A DNA stretch of 64,000 nucleotides from Hahellaceae bacterium (lineage in GTDB: Bacteria; Pseudomonadota; Gammaproteobacteria; Pseudomonadales; Oleiphilaceae), in the NCBI GenBank assembly GCA_024234575.1, contig JACKOB010000002.1, positions 1,364,001 through 1,428,000 of the forward strand, in the 5' to 3' direction. Below the pieces are notes generated by a model. It was not told where the DNA came from, searched no databases, and saw only the letters and a list, made by a program, of their open reading frames with translations. Below are positions 40,301 through 48,102 of this stretch, piece by piece. Every line of letters starts with the position of its first letter. The stretch's first letter is position 1. The position numbers and the translations under genes were made by a program.

Positions 40301-42653
40301 TGGAACGGCGCTGTCAGGTACCGACTATATAGCTGCATCCGGCACTATCACCATCGCCACCGGGCAGACTACAGGTACGATCTCAGTTGATACCCTTAAT
40401 GCCAGCCAAACAGCGGATGTGCAGTTTTATGTCGATATCACCTCCACCGATGTAACCATTACCAACGCTTCAGGCAAGGGAACCATTACGCCACCGGCCA
40501 GTTGCACATTGGGTGGTTTTGCTTTTGTTCAGCCAGGATATGCGCTCGCCTGTCCTTCAACGCGGGCAGAGATCACCATCACTGCTATGTGTGATGATGG
40601 TGTGACGGTAAAAGAGGATTATGATGGTGAGATTACCCTTAGTGCTTCTGCAGATCCCAACGGTCAGTCTGCGTTTTATGATGCCAGTAGCGGCGGAAGC
40701 CTGATCACCAGCTATCAATACAGTGTGGGCAATGCGGGTGTTGCTACCGTTTACCTCTATCACAACAATGAACATGACGCTCAGGTAAGCGCGACGGATG
40801 CCGCAGCCTCGATTACCTCAACGTCTGCTGGCTCGGTTAAGTTTCGAACAAAAGGTTTTCAGGTGTCTACCCCGGCAAACTATGTCTGTGGCACGACCGC
40901 CAACCTTGTCGTTACCGCCTTGGGCCAAAATGAGACGGCGACCGGCTGCGATATTATCGAAGGCTTTACCGGTAACAAAGCGTTAAAGGTGTGGTCAGAG
41001 ATCAATGTTGACCCATCACCATCTGCTGCGGATTCTGGCCTGCCGGTGAGCATGCAGATAAACAGCAACCCCATAGCTGATGCGCGCCCGGGTACAGCAA
41101 ATGTTAATGCTGCATTTGCTGCGGGTGTTGCTACGCTTACTGTTGGCTACAGTGATGTGGGTGAAGTACAGGCGCTAAATATTTTGCACGATGCCGCGCC
41201 TTATGATGGAACGGTGCCCGAGCTTGGCGAGCTTGTCGGCAGCCCCGGGCAGTTTGTGGTGTATCCGGCGCAAGTACAGTTGGCCGTCACAACCGCTAAT
41301 TCTGAATGTGTTGCAGCAAACGGTGGTTGTAGCCCGTTTGTGGCGGCAGGAGCCAATTTTTCTATTACCGGTAAAGCCGTTTGTAACGATTTGACAACGA
41401 CAGCGCCGAGTTACCAAGGCGTTGTCGGACTGAGTCACAGCCTCAAAGCACCCCTTACCGGTACGCCAGGAATCCTTGCGGTTAATTCAATGACCTTCGC
41501 CACCTCTGATTCGGGGCAAGTGACCGAAAGTGCCCAACAAATCAGTGAAGTGGGCGTGTTTTCGATTACCACCGCGCCACCTGTGTATTTCTCCCAGCCA
41601 GTGTCAACGGCAGAGTCCGCCAATATTGGCCGCTTTTACCCCCAGCAATTCGAAGTACTGGTTGCCAGCAGCGATTTTAAAAATGCCTGCAGTGGTGGCT
41701 TTACTTATATGGATCAGCCTTTCGAGTTTGATACACCGCCAGTAATCAGCATTCGCGCGCTCAATGCTGCCGGCTCCAAGACCGAAAACTATGAGGGGGA
41801 ATTCTGGAAGCTGGGAGTCTCCCTAAATCGTGATAGCAGCTGCGGCGGCACTGGTACCAATGTTGGCTTCTGTTATTCCGACAATGTTGCCGGGGCTGCA
41901 GGTCTGACGGCACCGGATTCGGCGCAGGCTTATGGCGCGACAGCGGATATTGGTGGTGAGGTTGTGCTGACCTTGCATGGCGCGACGACTGATACCTTCC
42001 GCTATACGCGGCCAACATCCGGACTTGTTACGCCCTTTGATGCCGATGTGAATCTTACCGTAAGCGTACGCGACTCGGACTTGAGAGCGGGTGCATCGCT
42101 TGCGTCACGTATTGGTTTTAACGGTGATACCGATGCTGGCGGGTTAAGTTTTAACATAACCAATGACAATTTTTTGCGCTATGGCCGCTGGCAAATGGAA
42201 AATGCCTTTGGCCCCGAAATCAGCAACTTACGCATTCCAGCAAGCGCTGAGTTCTACAATGCTGCAGGCGTGTGGGTGAGCAATACTGCCGATATCTGCA
42301 CTAACTTGCTCGTCGATCCGGTCAGCCCATCCTCTGCCACACTTGTAACGTTGACGGATGCCGCATCAACCGGTTATGACGATTTATCGAAACTGGCCTC
42401 CGTGAGCATAGGCACTGGCACCTCAGCGTTCAGTTTTGATGGGCCGCTGGCACTTGGGGACGCAGGCTTTAATCTGACAGCGCCGAATAGCGAAGGCTAT
42501 GTTGATATTGACGTCGATCTAGGTACCCTGAACTGGCTGCGATTTGACTGGGATGGCAATGGAAGTTTCGAAGATCATGGCACCGTCAGAGCCACCTTTG
42601 GGCGCTATCGAGGTCATGATCGGATTATTTATTGGAAAGAAGTGGTGCAGTAA
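37398..42653 (+). CDS. mshQ: MSHA pilus-associated multidomain adhesin MshQ
   Basis: MshQ (1751 aa from the GTG with GGAG 8 bases upstream; an ATG four codons later is possible) begins with a signal peptide ending SSHA. In order I see: a PA14-like domain near 285-425 (YDQRSG, YSDDGIRVYLNG), a Calx-beta-like domain near 450-545, an unclassified domain, a LamG/concanavalin-like domain near 705-925 (WVHLAVTWD, DDIRID), a second Calx-beta-like domain near 935-1030, and a long C-terminal region with GRFYPQQFEV and FGRYRGHDRIIYWKEV typical of MshQ. It is probably at the pilus tip or cell surface and binds glycans or calcium-dependent ligands; that is inferred from domains. Confidence 0.9.
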   Translation: MIARMLKIMLLTLLMLAGSSHAVTYDYANRTQGVNVFAYRGDSSTVVPSNSTTPSSQLTNIQYDNIEVQDGNEHQVDASSNNNHPQMRFVIRIDESETTVTALTPLWRGRGVNSSNGRDNGALLYIFNYATGAYQQLVDGGDTENTVNLSTTLSANLVNYIDETSGNAVTFYVVSRDKRTGNKSNSLYTDYFKLDVTAAPALPAVTDAGGACVAENIVVVKFAADANPVEQAKLSNYGINNGAAITGVVVQDSKTSILTVNALDPALNYTITAGTQSAAVRTSGALGSYYDQRSGSGGAKVNPQAGIFTGTRFYSQDPQINFSWNNATPAPFPQISGNGDKFSIRWDAYLVPAAAGTYNFRTYSDDGIRVYLNGAHIITTEWNDHGPRYSSASAGVDLNAGQAYLLKVEHYENGGRAYAQLEWRRNGGAWQNVPTGNLSSCAVPLPNASVDDVTVAAGSTADFTVTLDAAATADVVISYSTSDDTAVAGTDYTAATGSVTIPAGQTTATISIATLNGGQVADVKFQLNITSSGVSVTDGTGVGTITPSGAPSGNLTGKLNVDNRFSAYISTSDSLQGVLIGSGNDWPTTVSLAASLVAGQDYYLHIFAEDLGGVAGFLGDFALAGGTHLFENGATSLTTNTSDWRVSKTGWSGYVPASGYGLNGVAPWGVRPAVDANATWIWSADNNADNINYFTTKITAISNSTFLHFAFEQEEFSGGGVVIEDYSKNGNNGVTVGNVESTTEGKVCSGAIIGDNNSHSIIDGINSGVDLDSAIGNAGTIMFWYKAKEAWNGSGDRTLMDASAGNKYFFLSKMNNGSLRFWLEDSADRDFQYNTAAFGFGADTWVHLAVTWDMGANSMKVYVNGAEALNRTMNSTGQIGNLGNLIFGDNSSTTYKIAPGSSANGTYDDIRIDSSVLNIGQIAILMAKTFPCSGIDDVTVAAGEKAEFTVTLGEPATSNVVISYMTRDGTALSGTDYIAASGTITIATGQTTGTISVDTLNASQTADVQFYVDITSTDVTITNASGKGTITPPASCTLGGFAFVQPGYALACPSTRAEITITAMCDDGVTVKEDYDGEITLSASADPNGQSAFYDASSGGSLITSYQYSVGNAGVATVYLYHNNEHDAQVSATDAAASITSTSAGSVKFRTKGFQVSTPANYVCGTTANLVVTALGQNETATGCDIIEGFTGNKALKVWSEINVDPSPSAADSGLPVSMQINSNPIADARPGTANVNAAFAAGVATLTVGYSDVGEVQALNILHDAAPYDGTVPELGELVGSPGQFVVYPAQVQLAVTTANSECVAANGGCSPFVAAGANFSITGKAVCNDLTTTAPSYQGVVGLSHSLKAPLTGTPGILAVNSMTFATSDSGQVTESAQQISEVGVFSITTAPPVYFSQPVSTAESANIGRFYPQQFEVLVASSDFKNACSGGFTYMDQPFEFDTPPVISIRALNAAGSKTENYEGEFWKLGVSLNRDSSCGGTGTNVGFCYSDNVAGAAGLTAPDSAQAYGATADIGGEVVLTLHGATTDTFRYTRPTSGLVTPFDADVNLTVSVRDSDLRAGASLASRIGFNGDTDAGGLSFNITNDNFLRYGRWQMENAFGPEISNLRIPASAEFYNAAGVWVSNTADICTNLLVDPVSPSSATLVTLTDAASTGYDDLSKLASVSIGTGTSAFSFDGPLALGDAGFNLTAPNSEGYVDIDVDLGTLNWLRFDWDGNGSFEDHGTVRATFGRYRGHDRIIYWKEVVQ

Positions 42654-42678
42654 CACGGGTTGTTAGGAGTGTCGAAAG

Positions 42679-42705
42679 AGAGCTATGGGGGGCTTGCATA
42701 GCTCT
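42679..42705. terminator. Hairpin between mshQ and ntrC
   Basis: AGAGCTATG and CATAGCTCT form a perfect nine-pair stem around a nine-base G-rich loop. It lies between convergent genes. The minus side is followed by a weak CTTTC tract, so it may end the ntrBC transcript poorly; no T-run exists on the plus side. Confidence 0.55.
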
Positions 42706-42714
42706 GCCGAGTAG

Positions 42715-44148
42715 CTAATCATCATCTTCTGTCGCCGCAGACTCCATCCCCAACTCTTTGATCTTGCGTGTCAGCGTGTTGCGGCCCCAGCCCAATAGCA
42801 GCGATGCATCACGCTTTCTGCCGCCTGTGTGCTTTAACGCGGTTTCTATCATAATACGTTCGAACTCCGGCACTGCCTGATCCAGAATTGAATGTTTGCC
42901 AAGCTTTAGCTCCTGGTCTGCCCACAGTTTCAACGATTCCTGCCAGGTTGAGCCAGTAGGAGCGACTTCAGCGCTATCGATGAGCTCTGGCGGCAGGTCG
43001 GTAATATGAATTTCCCGACCGCTTGCCATTACAGTTAACCAGCGGCAGGTGTTTTCCAGTTGGCGTACGTTGCCAGGCCATGCCAAATGGCTCATAAATT
43101 CTTCTGTTTCAGGGCGAAGCAGTTTTGTCTCAACGTTGAGTTCATCGGCGGCATGTTTGAGAAAATGCCGCATCAATCGGCCGATGTCTTCACGGCGCTC
43201 TTTCAATGAAGGTAAATGCACCCGGATAACGTTCAGGCGGTGAAATAAATCCTCTCGGAAAATGCCTTCTTGTACCAGTTTTTCGAGATTCTGATGGGTG
43301 GCGGCAATGATCCTCACGTTAACCTTCACGGGCGTATTGCCACCGACACGATAAAACTCACCATCGGCTAGCACGCGAAGCAATCGCGTTTGAGTTTCGG
43401 CGGGCATATCGCCAATCTCATCAAGAAAAAGTGTGCCGTGATTCGCCTGTTCAAAACGGCCCTGGCGTTGCCCTCCCGCGCCGGTAAATGAGCCTTTCTC
43501 GTGACCAAATAGTTCTGACTCCATCAAGTCCTTTGGGATGGCCGCCATATTCAGGGCGATAAAAGATTCATGCTTGCGGGGACTATGCTGGTGTAATGCT
43601 CTGGCTACCAGTTCTTTGCCCGTGCCAGACTCTCCGTTAATCAGAACGGTAATATTTGATTGCGACAAGCGGCCGATTGCACGAAAAACTTCCTGCATAG
43701 CGGGGGCTTCACCAATAATCTCAGTGGTGTTATGTATGCTGTCCACAGGCAAGCTGCCACTTTCAGCTTTCTTCTCATTGGCATGCATCACTGCCCGTTT
43801 GATTAACGCTACTGCTTCATCAATGTCGAATGGCTTGGGCAGGTACTCGAAAGCGCCGCTCTGGTAAGAGGACACGGCACTGTCCAGATCCGAGTGGGCA
43901 GTCATGATAATGACTGGCAAGTCGGGGTGCTCGCGATGTATGCCTTCGAGTAAGTCCAGTCCATTCATGCCTGGCATACGAATATCGCTGATAATCGCAT
44001 CAGGCTGCTCATTCTTTAGTTGTTTAATAACCGACTCGCCATTTTCAAAGCTTTGGGTGTTGATATCCGCTTGCTGAAGCGCTCTTTCCAGCACCCACCT
44101 GATGGATCTGTCATCATCGACTACCCAGACATTAGATGGCTTGCTCAT
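42715..44148 (-). CDS. glnG: Nitrogen regulation response regulator NtrC
   Basis: NtrC (477 aa) activates sigma-54 promoters under nitrogen limitation. The receiver domain has WVVDDDRSIRWVLERAL with the phospho-acceptor in DAIISDIRMPGMNG. The AAA domain has Walker A GESGTGKE, the sigma-54 contact loop GSFTGA and DEIGDMP. The C-terminal helix-turn-helix is GGRKRDASLLLGWGRNTLTRKI. I start at MSKPSNV, overlapping ntrB in ATGA. It ends in acidic residues. Confidence 0.98.
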   Translation of the reverse strand: MSKPSNVWVVDDDRSIRWVLERALQQADINTQSFENGESVIKQLKNEQPDAIISDIRMPGMNGLDLLEGIHREHPDLPVIIMTAHSDLDSAVSSYQSGAFEYLPKPFDIDEAVALIKRAVMHANEKKAESGSLPVDSIHNTTEIIGEAPAMQEVFRAIGRLSQSNITVLINGESGTGKELVARALHQHSPRKHESFIALNMAAIPKDLMESELFGHEKGSFTGAGGQRQGRFEQANHGTLFLDEIGDMPAETQTRLLRVLADGEFYRVGGNTPVKVNVRIIAATHQNLEKLVQEGIFREDLFHRLNVIRVHLPSLKERREDIGRLMRHFLKHAADELNVETKLLRPETEEFMSHLAWPGNVRQLENTCRWLTVMASGREIHITDLPPELIDSAEVAPTGSTWQESLKLWADQELKLGKHSILDQAVPEFERIMIETALKHTGGRKRDASLLLGWGRNTLTRKIKELGMESAATEDDD

Positions 44149-45227
44149 TTTATTTGCTCCAAAGGAATGTAAACAATAAAGTCGGTTTGCCCGGCATCGC
44201 TCTCGCACTCAACCATGCCGCGATGCTGGCCAATGATGCTCTGGGTAATAGAAAGCCCTAGCCCAGTTCCGTCGGCGCGACCGCTGACCATCGGGTAAAA
44301 GATGCTTTGCAACATCGACTCGGGAATGCCTGGGCCGTTATCAATGATATCTACGCGACATACCAGGCGGTGTCTTTCGTGCCCCAGCGTAAACTGCCGC
44401 AGTGCCCGAGTGCGGAAGGTAATCGTGCTCGGAACACCTCTGTCCATAGACGTCAGGGCTTGCATGGCGTTTCTGGCGATATTTAAAAAAGCCTGGATCA
44501 GCTGTTCTTTGTCCCCTAAAAACTCAGGGATACTCACATCGTAATCACGAATTAAGGCAATTTGCCCCTTGCTCTCGACGCTGATCAGGTTGTGTACCCG
44601 CTCGATTACTTCGTGAATGTTAGTCGGTGCCATCTTCGATACTTTGTTTGGCCCCAGCATTCTATCTACAAGGTTACGCAGGCGATCGGCTTCTTCAATA
44701 ATGATTTGGGTATATTCTTTCAGGCTCGCTTCGGGCAATTCACGATCGAGTAACTGTGCGGCCCCCCGAATACCTCCCAACGGGTTTTTTATTTCGTGCG
44801 CCAGGCCACGCACCAGCACCCGCGAAGTCTCCTGCTGGGCCATCATGTCTTCTTCACGGGTAATGCGCAGCAATCTATCGCGCGGCTGCAGCTCCAACAA
44901 CAGCGAGTGCTTTTTACCATCCGCAATAGGCGATACTGTGTAATCCACGCGAATTTTTGTTCCCGAATACAGAATAAGCTCAGCCTCGCGTTTGGTGAAC
45001 GGGTGGCCTGTTTCAGTGCTTTGCTTTAGTGAAGCCAAGGCTTCGTCATTCTCATAGAAGAGTTCGCTGATGGTTGCGCCCTTCAAGCGTTTTTCACTTA
45101 GTTCCAACAGCATTTCCGCTGCCGGATTGAGATAGATTGTCTGCAATTTGTGATTGAGCAGGATGACACTCGATGAGAGAGCATCTAATAACTTTTTATG
45201 AAATCCGCTTGCTAGCATCTGATCCAC
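44145..45227 (-). CDS. glnL: Nitrogen regulation sensor kinase NtrB
   Basis: NtrB (360 aa) phosphorylates and dephosphorylates NtrC in response to PII. It has a PAS-like N-terminus, the H-box LVRGLAHEIKNPLGGIRGAAQ with the phospho-accepting histidine, and ATP-binding boxes DNGPGIP and GTGLGLSI. GTG with GGAGG 10 bases upstream is taken as start; an ATG three codons later also fits. It shares four bases with ntrC. Confidence 0.98.
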   Translation of the reverse strand: MDQMLASGFHKKLLDALSSSVILLNHKLQTIYLNPAAEMLLELSEKRLKGATISELFYENDEALASLKQSTETGHPFTKREAELILYSGTKIRVDYTVSPIADGKKHSLLLELQPRDRLLRITREEDMMAQQETSRVLVRGLAHEIKNPLGGIRGAAQLLDRELPEASLKEYTQIIIEEADRLRNLVDRMLGPNKVSKMAPTNIHEVIERVHNLISVESKGQIALIRDYDVSIPEFLGDKEQLIQAFLNIARNAMQALTSMDRGVPSTITFRTRALRQFTLGHERHRLVCRVDIIDNGPGIPESMLQSIFYPMVSGRADGTGLGLSITQSIIGQHRGMVECESDAGQTDFIVYIPLEQIK

Positions 45228-45362
45228 CTTTTAGTTACCTCCTCAAAAGCAAAAAACAAACCAACAATGAAATATAATTTATTAGACGGCTAAAATTTTA
45301 ACTTTTGAGCGAGTCGTGACCAATATGAGTGCTTTGTGGGCAGTTTTGCGTGCACTAAAATG

Positions 45363-45399
45363 AAAGCCCACAAGCGTCAGTAAGGCATTTGCGGGCTTT
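45363..45399 (-). terminator. Terminator after the DUF4124 gene
   Basis: AAAGCCCACAA and TTGCGGGCTTT form an 11-pair stem with one wobble, followed on the minus strand by TCATTTTAG. It separates the DUF4124 gene from ntrB, so ntrBC needs its own promoter in the next 130 bases or partial readthrough. Confidence 0.7.
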
Positions 45400-45435
45400 A
45401 TTCGAAAATTGCTGAGGTATTATAGTGCGAATGCA

Positions 45436-45966
45436 CTAACGTGGTGCGGGTTTTTTTGCGGTCGGCTTGTGAATGGTGAATGTTGAAAGGTCGGACGCGA
45501 CCACTGCACCGGATTTATCGGTAATCTCTGCCGAAAATGTATGAGTTCCTCTCTCCAGGTTCTCAATTTGAATACTGGTGGCATTGCCACTGCTGACTTC
45601 CTTACCGTTTACTTTCAATTTTAGTATCTGGCCATTGGCAAGTGCCGGTTTCACTGACACGTTGGCGTGTAGATTACCCTCTACCGAATGAAATGCGCTA
45701 TCGTTGGCGGGTGAATTGATGGTAACGGTAACCGGTGTGGCGATATCTTTACTCTTACTATTGTTGTCTGACGGAGGTACTTTTATGGCAGGTATCGTTG
45801 TAATAGGTTTAATCTCGACTTTGTCTGCTCCCGAGGTTGCCTGGTCGGTAAAGTGGACATTTCCGTTTTCGTCGACCCATTTATAAATTTCTTCTGCGCC
45901 TGCCATTTGCCCAGCTAGCGCCGAGGATAATGCCAGGCCTGCAAAAAGACTTAATCGAAACGCCAT
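45436..45966 (-). CDS. DUF4124 domain-containing periplasmic protein
   Basis: This 176-residue protein has a signal peptide ending near QMAGA and then IYKWVDENGNVHFTD, the DUF4124 signature. After a proline-rich linker comes an Ig-like part, VTINSPANDSAFHSVEGNLHANVSV and ERGTHTFSAEITDKSG. Function is unknown. Similar genes often sit between glnA and ntrB in gammaproteobacteria, so a link with envelope or nitrogen metabolism is possible but not shown. Confidence 0.85.
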   Translation of the reverse strand: MAFRLSLFAGLALSSALAGQMAGAEEIYKWVDENGNVHFTDQATSGADKVEIKPITTIPAIKVPPSDNNSKSKDIATPVTVTINSPANDSAFHSVEGNLHANVSVKPALANGQILKLKVNGKEVSSGNATSIQIENLERGTHTFSAEITDKSGAVVASDLSTFTIHKPTAKKPAPR

Positions 45967-46124
45967 AGTGACTCCTGCTTCCTGTTTTGCTTGTATTTGG
46001 TGTCAGCTGCACTTAGGGGTCGGGCTTATTAATTGTGAGCAGCATTGGCTTCAGCATAGCTTAATTTGGCTGATTTGGCAGGCTTTCCGTTGCCGGCACT
46101 CTGGTAATCGACGGGCTTAAAACT

Positions 46125-46176
46125 AAAAAACCCGGTGTATTAGACCGGGTTTTTGCTTTCACTGCAGGCAGTGAAA
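46125..46176 (-). terminator. Double hairpin terminator after glnA
   Basis: Reading from glnA, the first hairpin is TTTCACTGC, loop CT, GCAGTGAAA (46157-46176). It is followed by AAAAACCCGGT, short loop, ACCGGGTTTTTT (46125-46154) with a T-run. The second is a classic intrinsic terminator; the first may add 3'-end stability. Confidence 0.85.
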
Positions 46177-46190
46177 CAGGCTGCTAAAGA

Positions 46191-47597
46191 TTAGCAAGAG
46201 TAGTACATGTCGAACTCGATTGGGTGAGTTGTCATGTTCAAACGCTCAACTTCACCGCGCTTCAGGTCGATGTAACCGCGGATCATATCTTCTGTGAAAA
46301 CGCCGCCACGGGTCAGGAACTCGTGATCTTTTTCAAGATAATCAAGTGCCTGGGCCAAAGTTTCGCAAACAGTAGGAATCTGCAGCGCTTCTTCTTTCGG
46401 CAGATCGTAAAGATCTTTGTCCATCGCATCGCCAGGGTGAATCTTGTTCTGGATACCATCCAGACCAGCCATCAACATGGCAGAAAATGCCAGGTATGGG
46501 TTTGAAGATGGATCTGGGAATCGAACTTCGATACGACGTGCTTTCGCGTTGCTGACGTAAGGAATACGAATCGATGCAGAGCGGTTGCGGGCAGAATAAG
46601 CCAGCATAACTGGTGCTTCAAACCCTGGAACCAGACGCTTATAAGAGTTGGTAGAAGCGTTGGTGAAAGCGTTGATGGTGCGTGCGTGCTTGATGATACC
46701 GCCAATGTAGTAAAGCGCGATGTCAGACAGGCCAGCATAGCTGTCACCAGCCATCAGGTTTACGCCACCTTTAGATAAAGACATGTGAACGTGCATGCCC
46801 GAGCCGTTGTCACCGACTAGTGGTTTAGGCATGAAGGTCGCTGTCTTGCCGTAGGCATGAGCAACGTTATGGACGCAGTACTTCAGCGTTTGTACTTCAT
46901 CAGCTTTCGCGACCAGTGTGTTTGGACCAACGCCAATTTCGCACTGACCTGCTGTGCCCACTTCGTGGTGGTGTACTTCAATAACCAGACCCATGGACTC
47001 CATGGCACCACACATTGCTCCGCGCAAGTCGTGCAGCGAGTCAACAGGAGGTACGGGGAAGTATCCACCTTTAACACCTGGACGGTGGCCGATGTTGTTT
47101 TTCTCCATGTCTTCATGAGAAACCCAGGCCGCTTCTTCTGAGTGGATCGCGTACATAGAACCGCTGATGTCGCTCTTCCACTTAACAGAGTCAAATACGA
47201 AAAACTCTGGCTCAGGTCCGAACAGTGCGCTATCGGCAATACCGGTAGACTTCAGGTACTCTTCGGCACGGCGCGCAACAGAGCGTGGATCACGTTCGTA
47301 ACCTTGCATTGTTGAAGGTTCAACAATGTCGCAAGAAATATTAATAGTGGTTTCTTCGGTGAAAGGATCCAGTACAGCGGTGCTGTCATCTGGCATCAAA
47401 ATCATGTCTGATTCGTTGATTCCTTTCCAGCCAGCAATTGAAGAGCCGTCAAACATCTTGCCGTCTTCAAAGAAAGAATCGTTTAGTTCAGTGGCTGGGA
47501 GGGTAACGTGCTGCTGCTTGCCCCGGGTATCTGTAAAGCGCAGATCTACCCATTTAACATCATGTTCTTTAACAAGATTCAGAGATTTCTCTGACAT
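46191..47597 (-). CDS. glnA: Glutamine synthetase, type I
   Basis: GlnA (468 aa) makes glutamine from glutamate, ammonia and ATP. It has FDGSSIAGW near residue 50, [10 protein letters not shown], the [10 protein letters not shown] glutamate-binding segment and [14 protein letters not shown]. The adenylylation tyrosine is kept in [10 protein letters not shown] near residue 397, so activity should be set by GlnE, also encoded in this window. GGAG precedes ATG. A long leader lies between the predicted sigma-54 promoter and the start. Confidence 0.99.
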   Translation of the reverse strand: MSEKSLNLVKEHDVKWVDLRFTDTRGKQQHVTLPATELNDSFFEDGKMFDGSSIAGWKGINESDMILMPDDSTAVLDPFTEETTINISCDIVEPSTMQGYERDPRSVARRAEEYLKSTGIADSALFGPEPEFFVFDSVKWKSDISGSMYAIHSEEAAWVSHEDMEKNNIGHRPGVKGGYFPVPPVDSLHDLRGAMCGAMESMGLVIEVHHHEVGTAGQCEIGVGPNTLVAKADEVQTLKYCVHNVAHAYGKTATFMPKPLVGDNGSGMHVHMSLSKGGVNLMAGDSYAGLSDIALYYIGGIIKHARTINAFTNASTNSYKRLVPGFEAPVMLAYSARNRSASIRIPYVSNAKARRIEVRFPDPSSNPYLAFSAMLMAGLDGIQNKIHPGDAMDKDLYDLPKEEALQIPTVCETLAQALDYLEKDHEFLTRGGVFTEDMIRGYIDLKRGEVERLNMTTHPIEFDMYYSC

Positions 47598-47833
47598 TAT
47601 GGCTACTCCGTTCTTTTAACGATGAATTTGTACATTTGATGCCATGATTTGTTTTGGCGACCATGCTCGTCTTTTGGGTCACCAACAATTGGCGCTGGCA
47701 TAAATACGTTCTGTGCAACCCCTTGTTTCATAAGCCCTGCGGCGCAGCGGGATGCACTGAAAAAACCATACGGCGGCCAGAATATAGCACGTGAGCATCT
47801 ATTCTGCTTGGCTTTTTTTAAGACTGTAGTCAA

Positions 47834-47848
47834 GCAATATGCCTGCCA
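47834..47848 (-). promoter_or_regulatory. Sigma-54-like promoter of glnA
   Basis: On the minus strand TGGCAG-GCATA-TTGC matches the -24/-12 consensus TGGCAC-N5-TTGC at all but one base, with the correct 12-base GG to GC spacing. The start of transcription would lie near 47822, leaving a leader of about 225 bases to glnA. An NtrC-like site lies about 120-150 bases upstream. Confidence 0.5.
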
Positions 47849-47963
47849 ACTTTGTATCGGCACAAAAACTCTTTTAATGGCGGTAAGTTGGTCTGGTGTG
47901 TTGTTTATAACCGGGGTGTCATTGGTGTTTGTGTGATTTATAATGGTGCGGTATCGTGATTGA

Positions 47964-47980
47964 TGCACATATATGGTGCG
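47964..47980. promoter_or_regulatory. NtrC-binding-site-like palindrome upstream of glnA
   Basis: TGCACATATATGGTGCG has the GCAC-N7-GTGC pattern of known NtrC sites at E. coli glnA. It is about 150 bases upstream of the predicted glnA start of transcription, a usual enhancer distance. A second half-site, TGGTGCG, lies at 47944-47950. Confidence 0.55.
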
Positions 47981-48059
47981 TTTTGCTCTTGTTGGTTGTA
48001 TCTCGCAAAGCATATGTGAAGGATCGTGAAATTGCGTATTTTTTCATCTCATTCTGACG

Positions 48060-48065
48060 TATAAT
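48060..48065 (+). promoter_or_regulatory. -10 element upstream of typA
   Basis: TATAAT lies 38 bases before the typA start. No good -35 is found at 16-18 bases spacing, so the promoter call is tentative. The NtrC-like site lies about 80 bases upstream of it. Confidence 0.35.
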
Positions 48066-48102
48066 TCGCGCCCAAATTACAGGGTCACTAGGCAGAAGAA
48101 GT

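Noticed and set aside
47649..47936. 95-codon plus-strand frame between glnA and typA
   Set aside because: It covers the predicted glnA promoter and leader, has no good binding site and no family resemblance.
47603..48013. 136-codon minus-strand frame between glnA and typA
   Set aside because: It runs through the sigma-54 and NtrC elements and lacks coding character.
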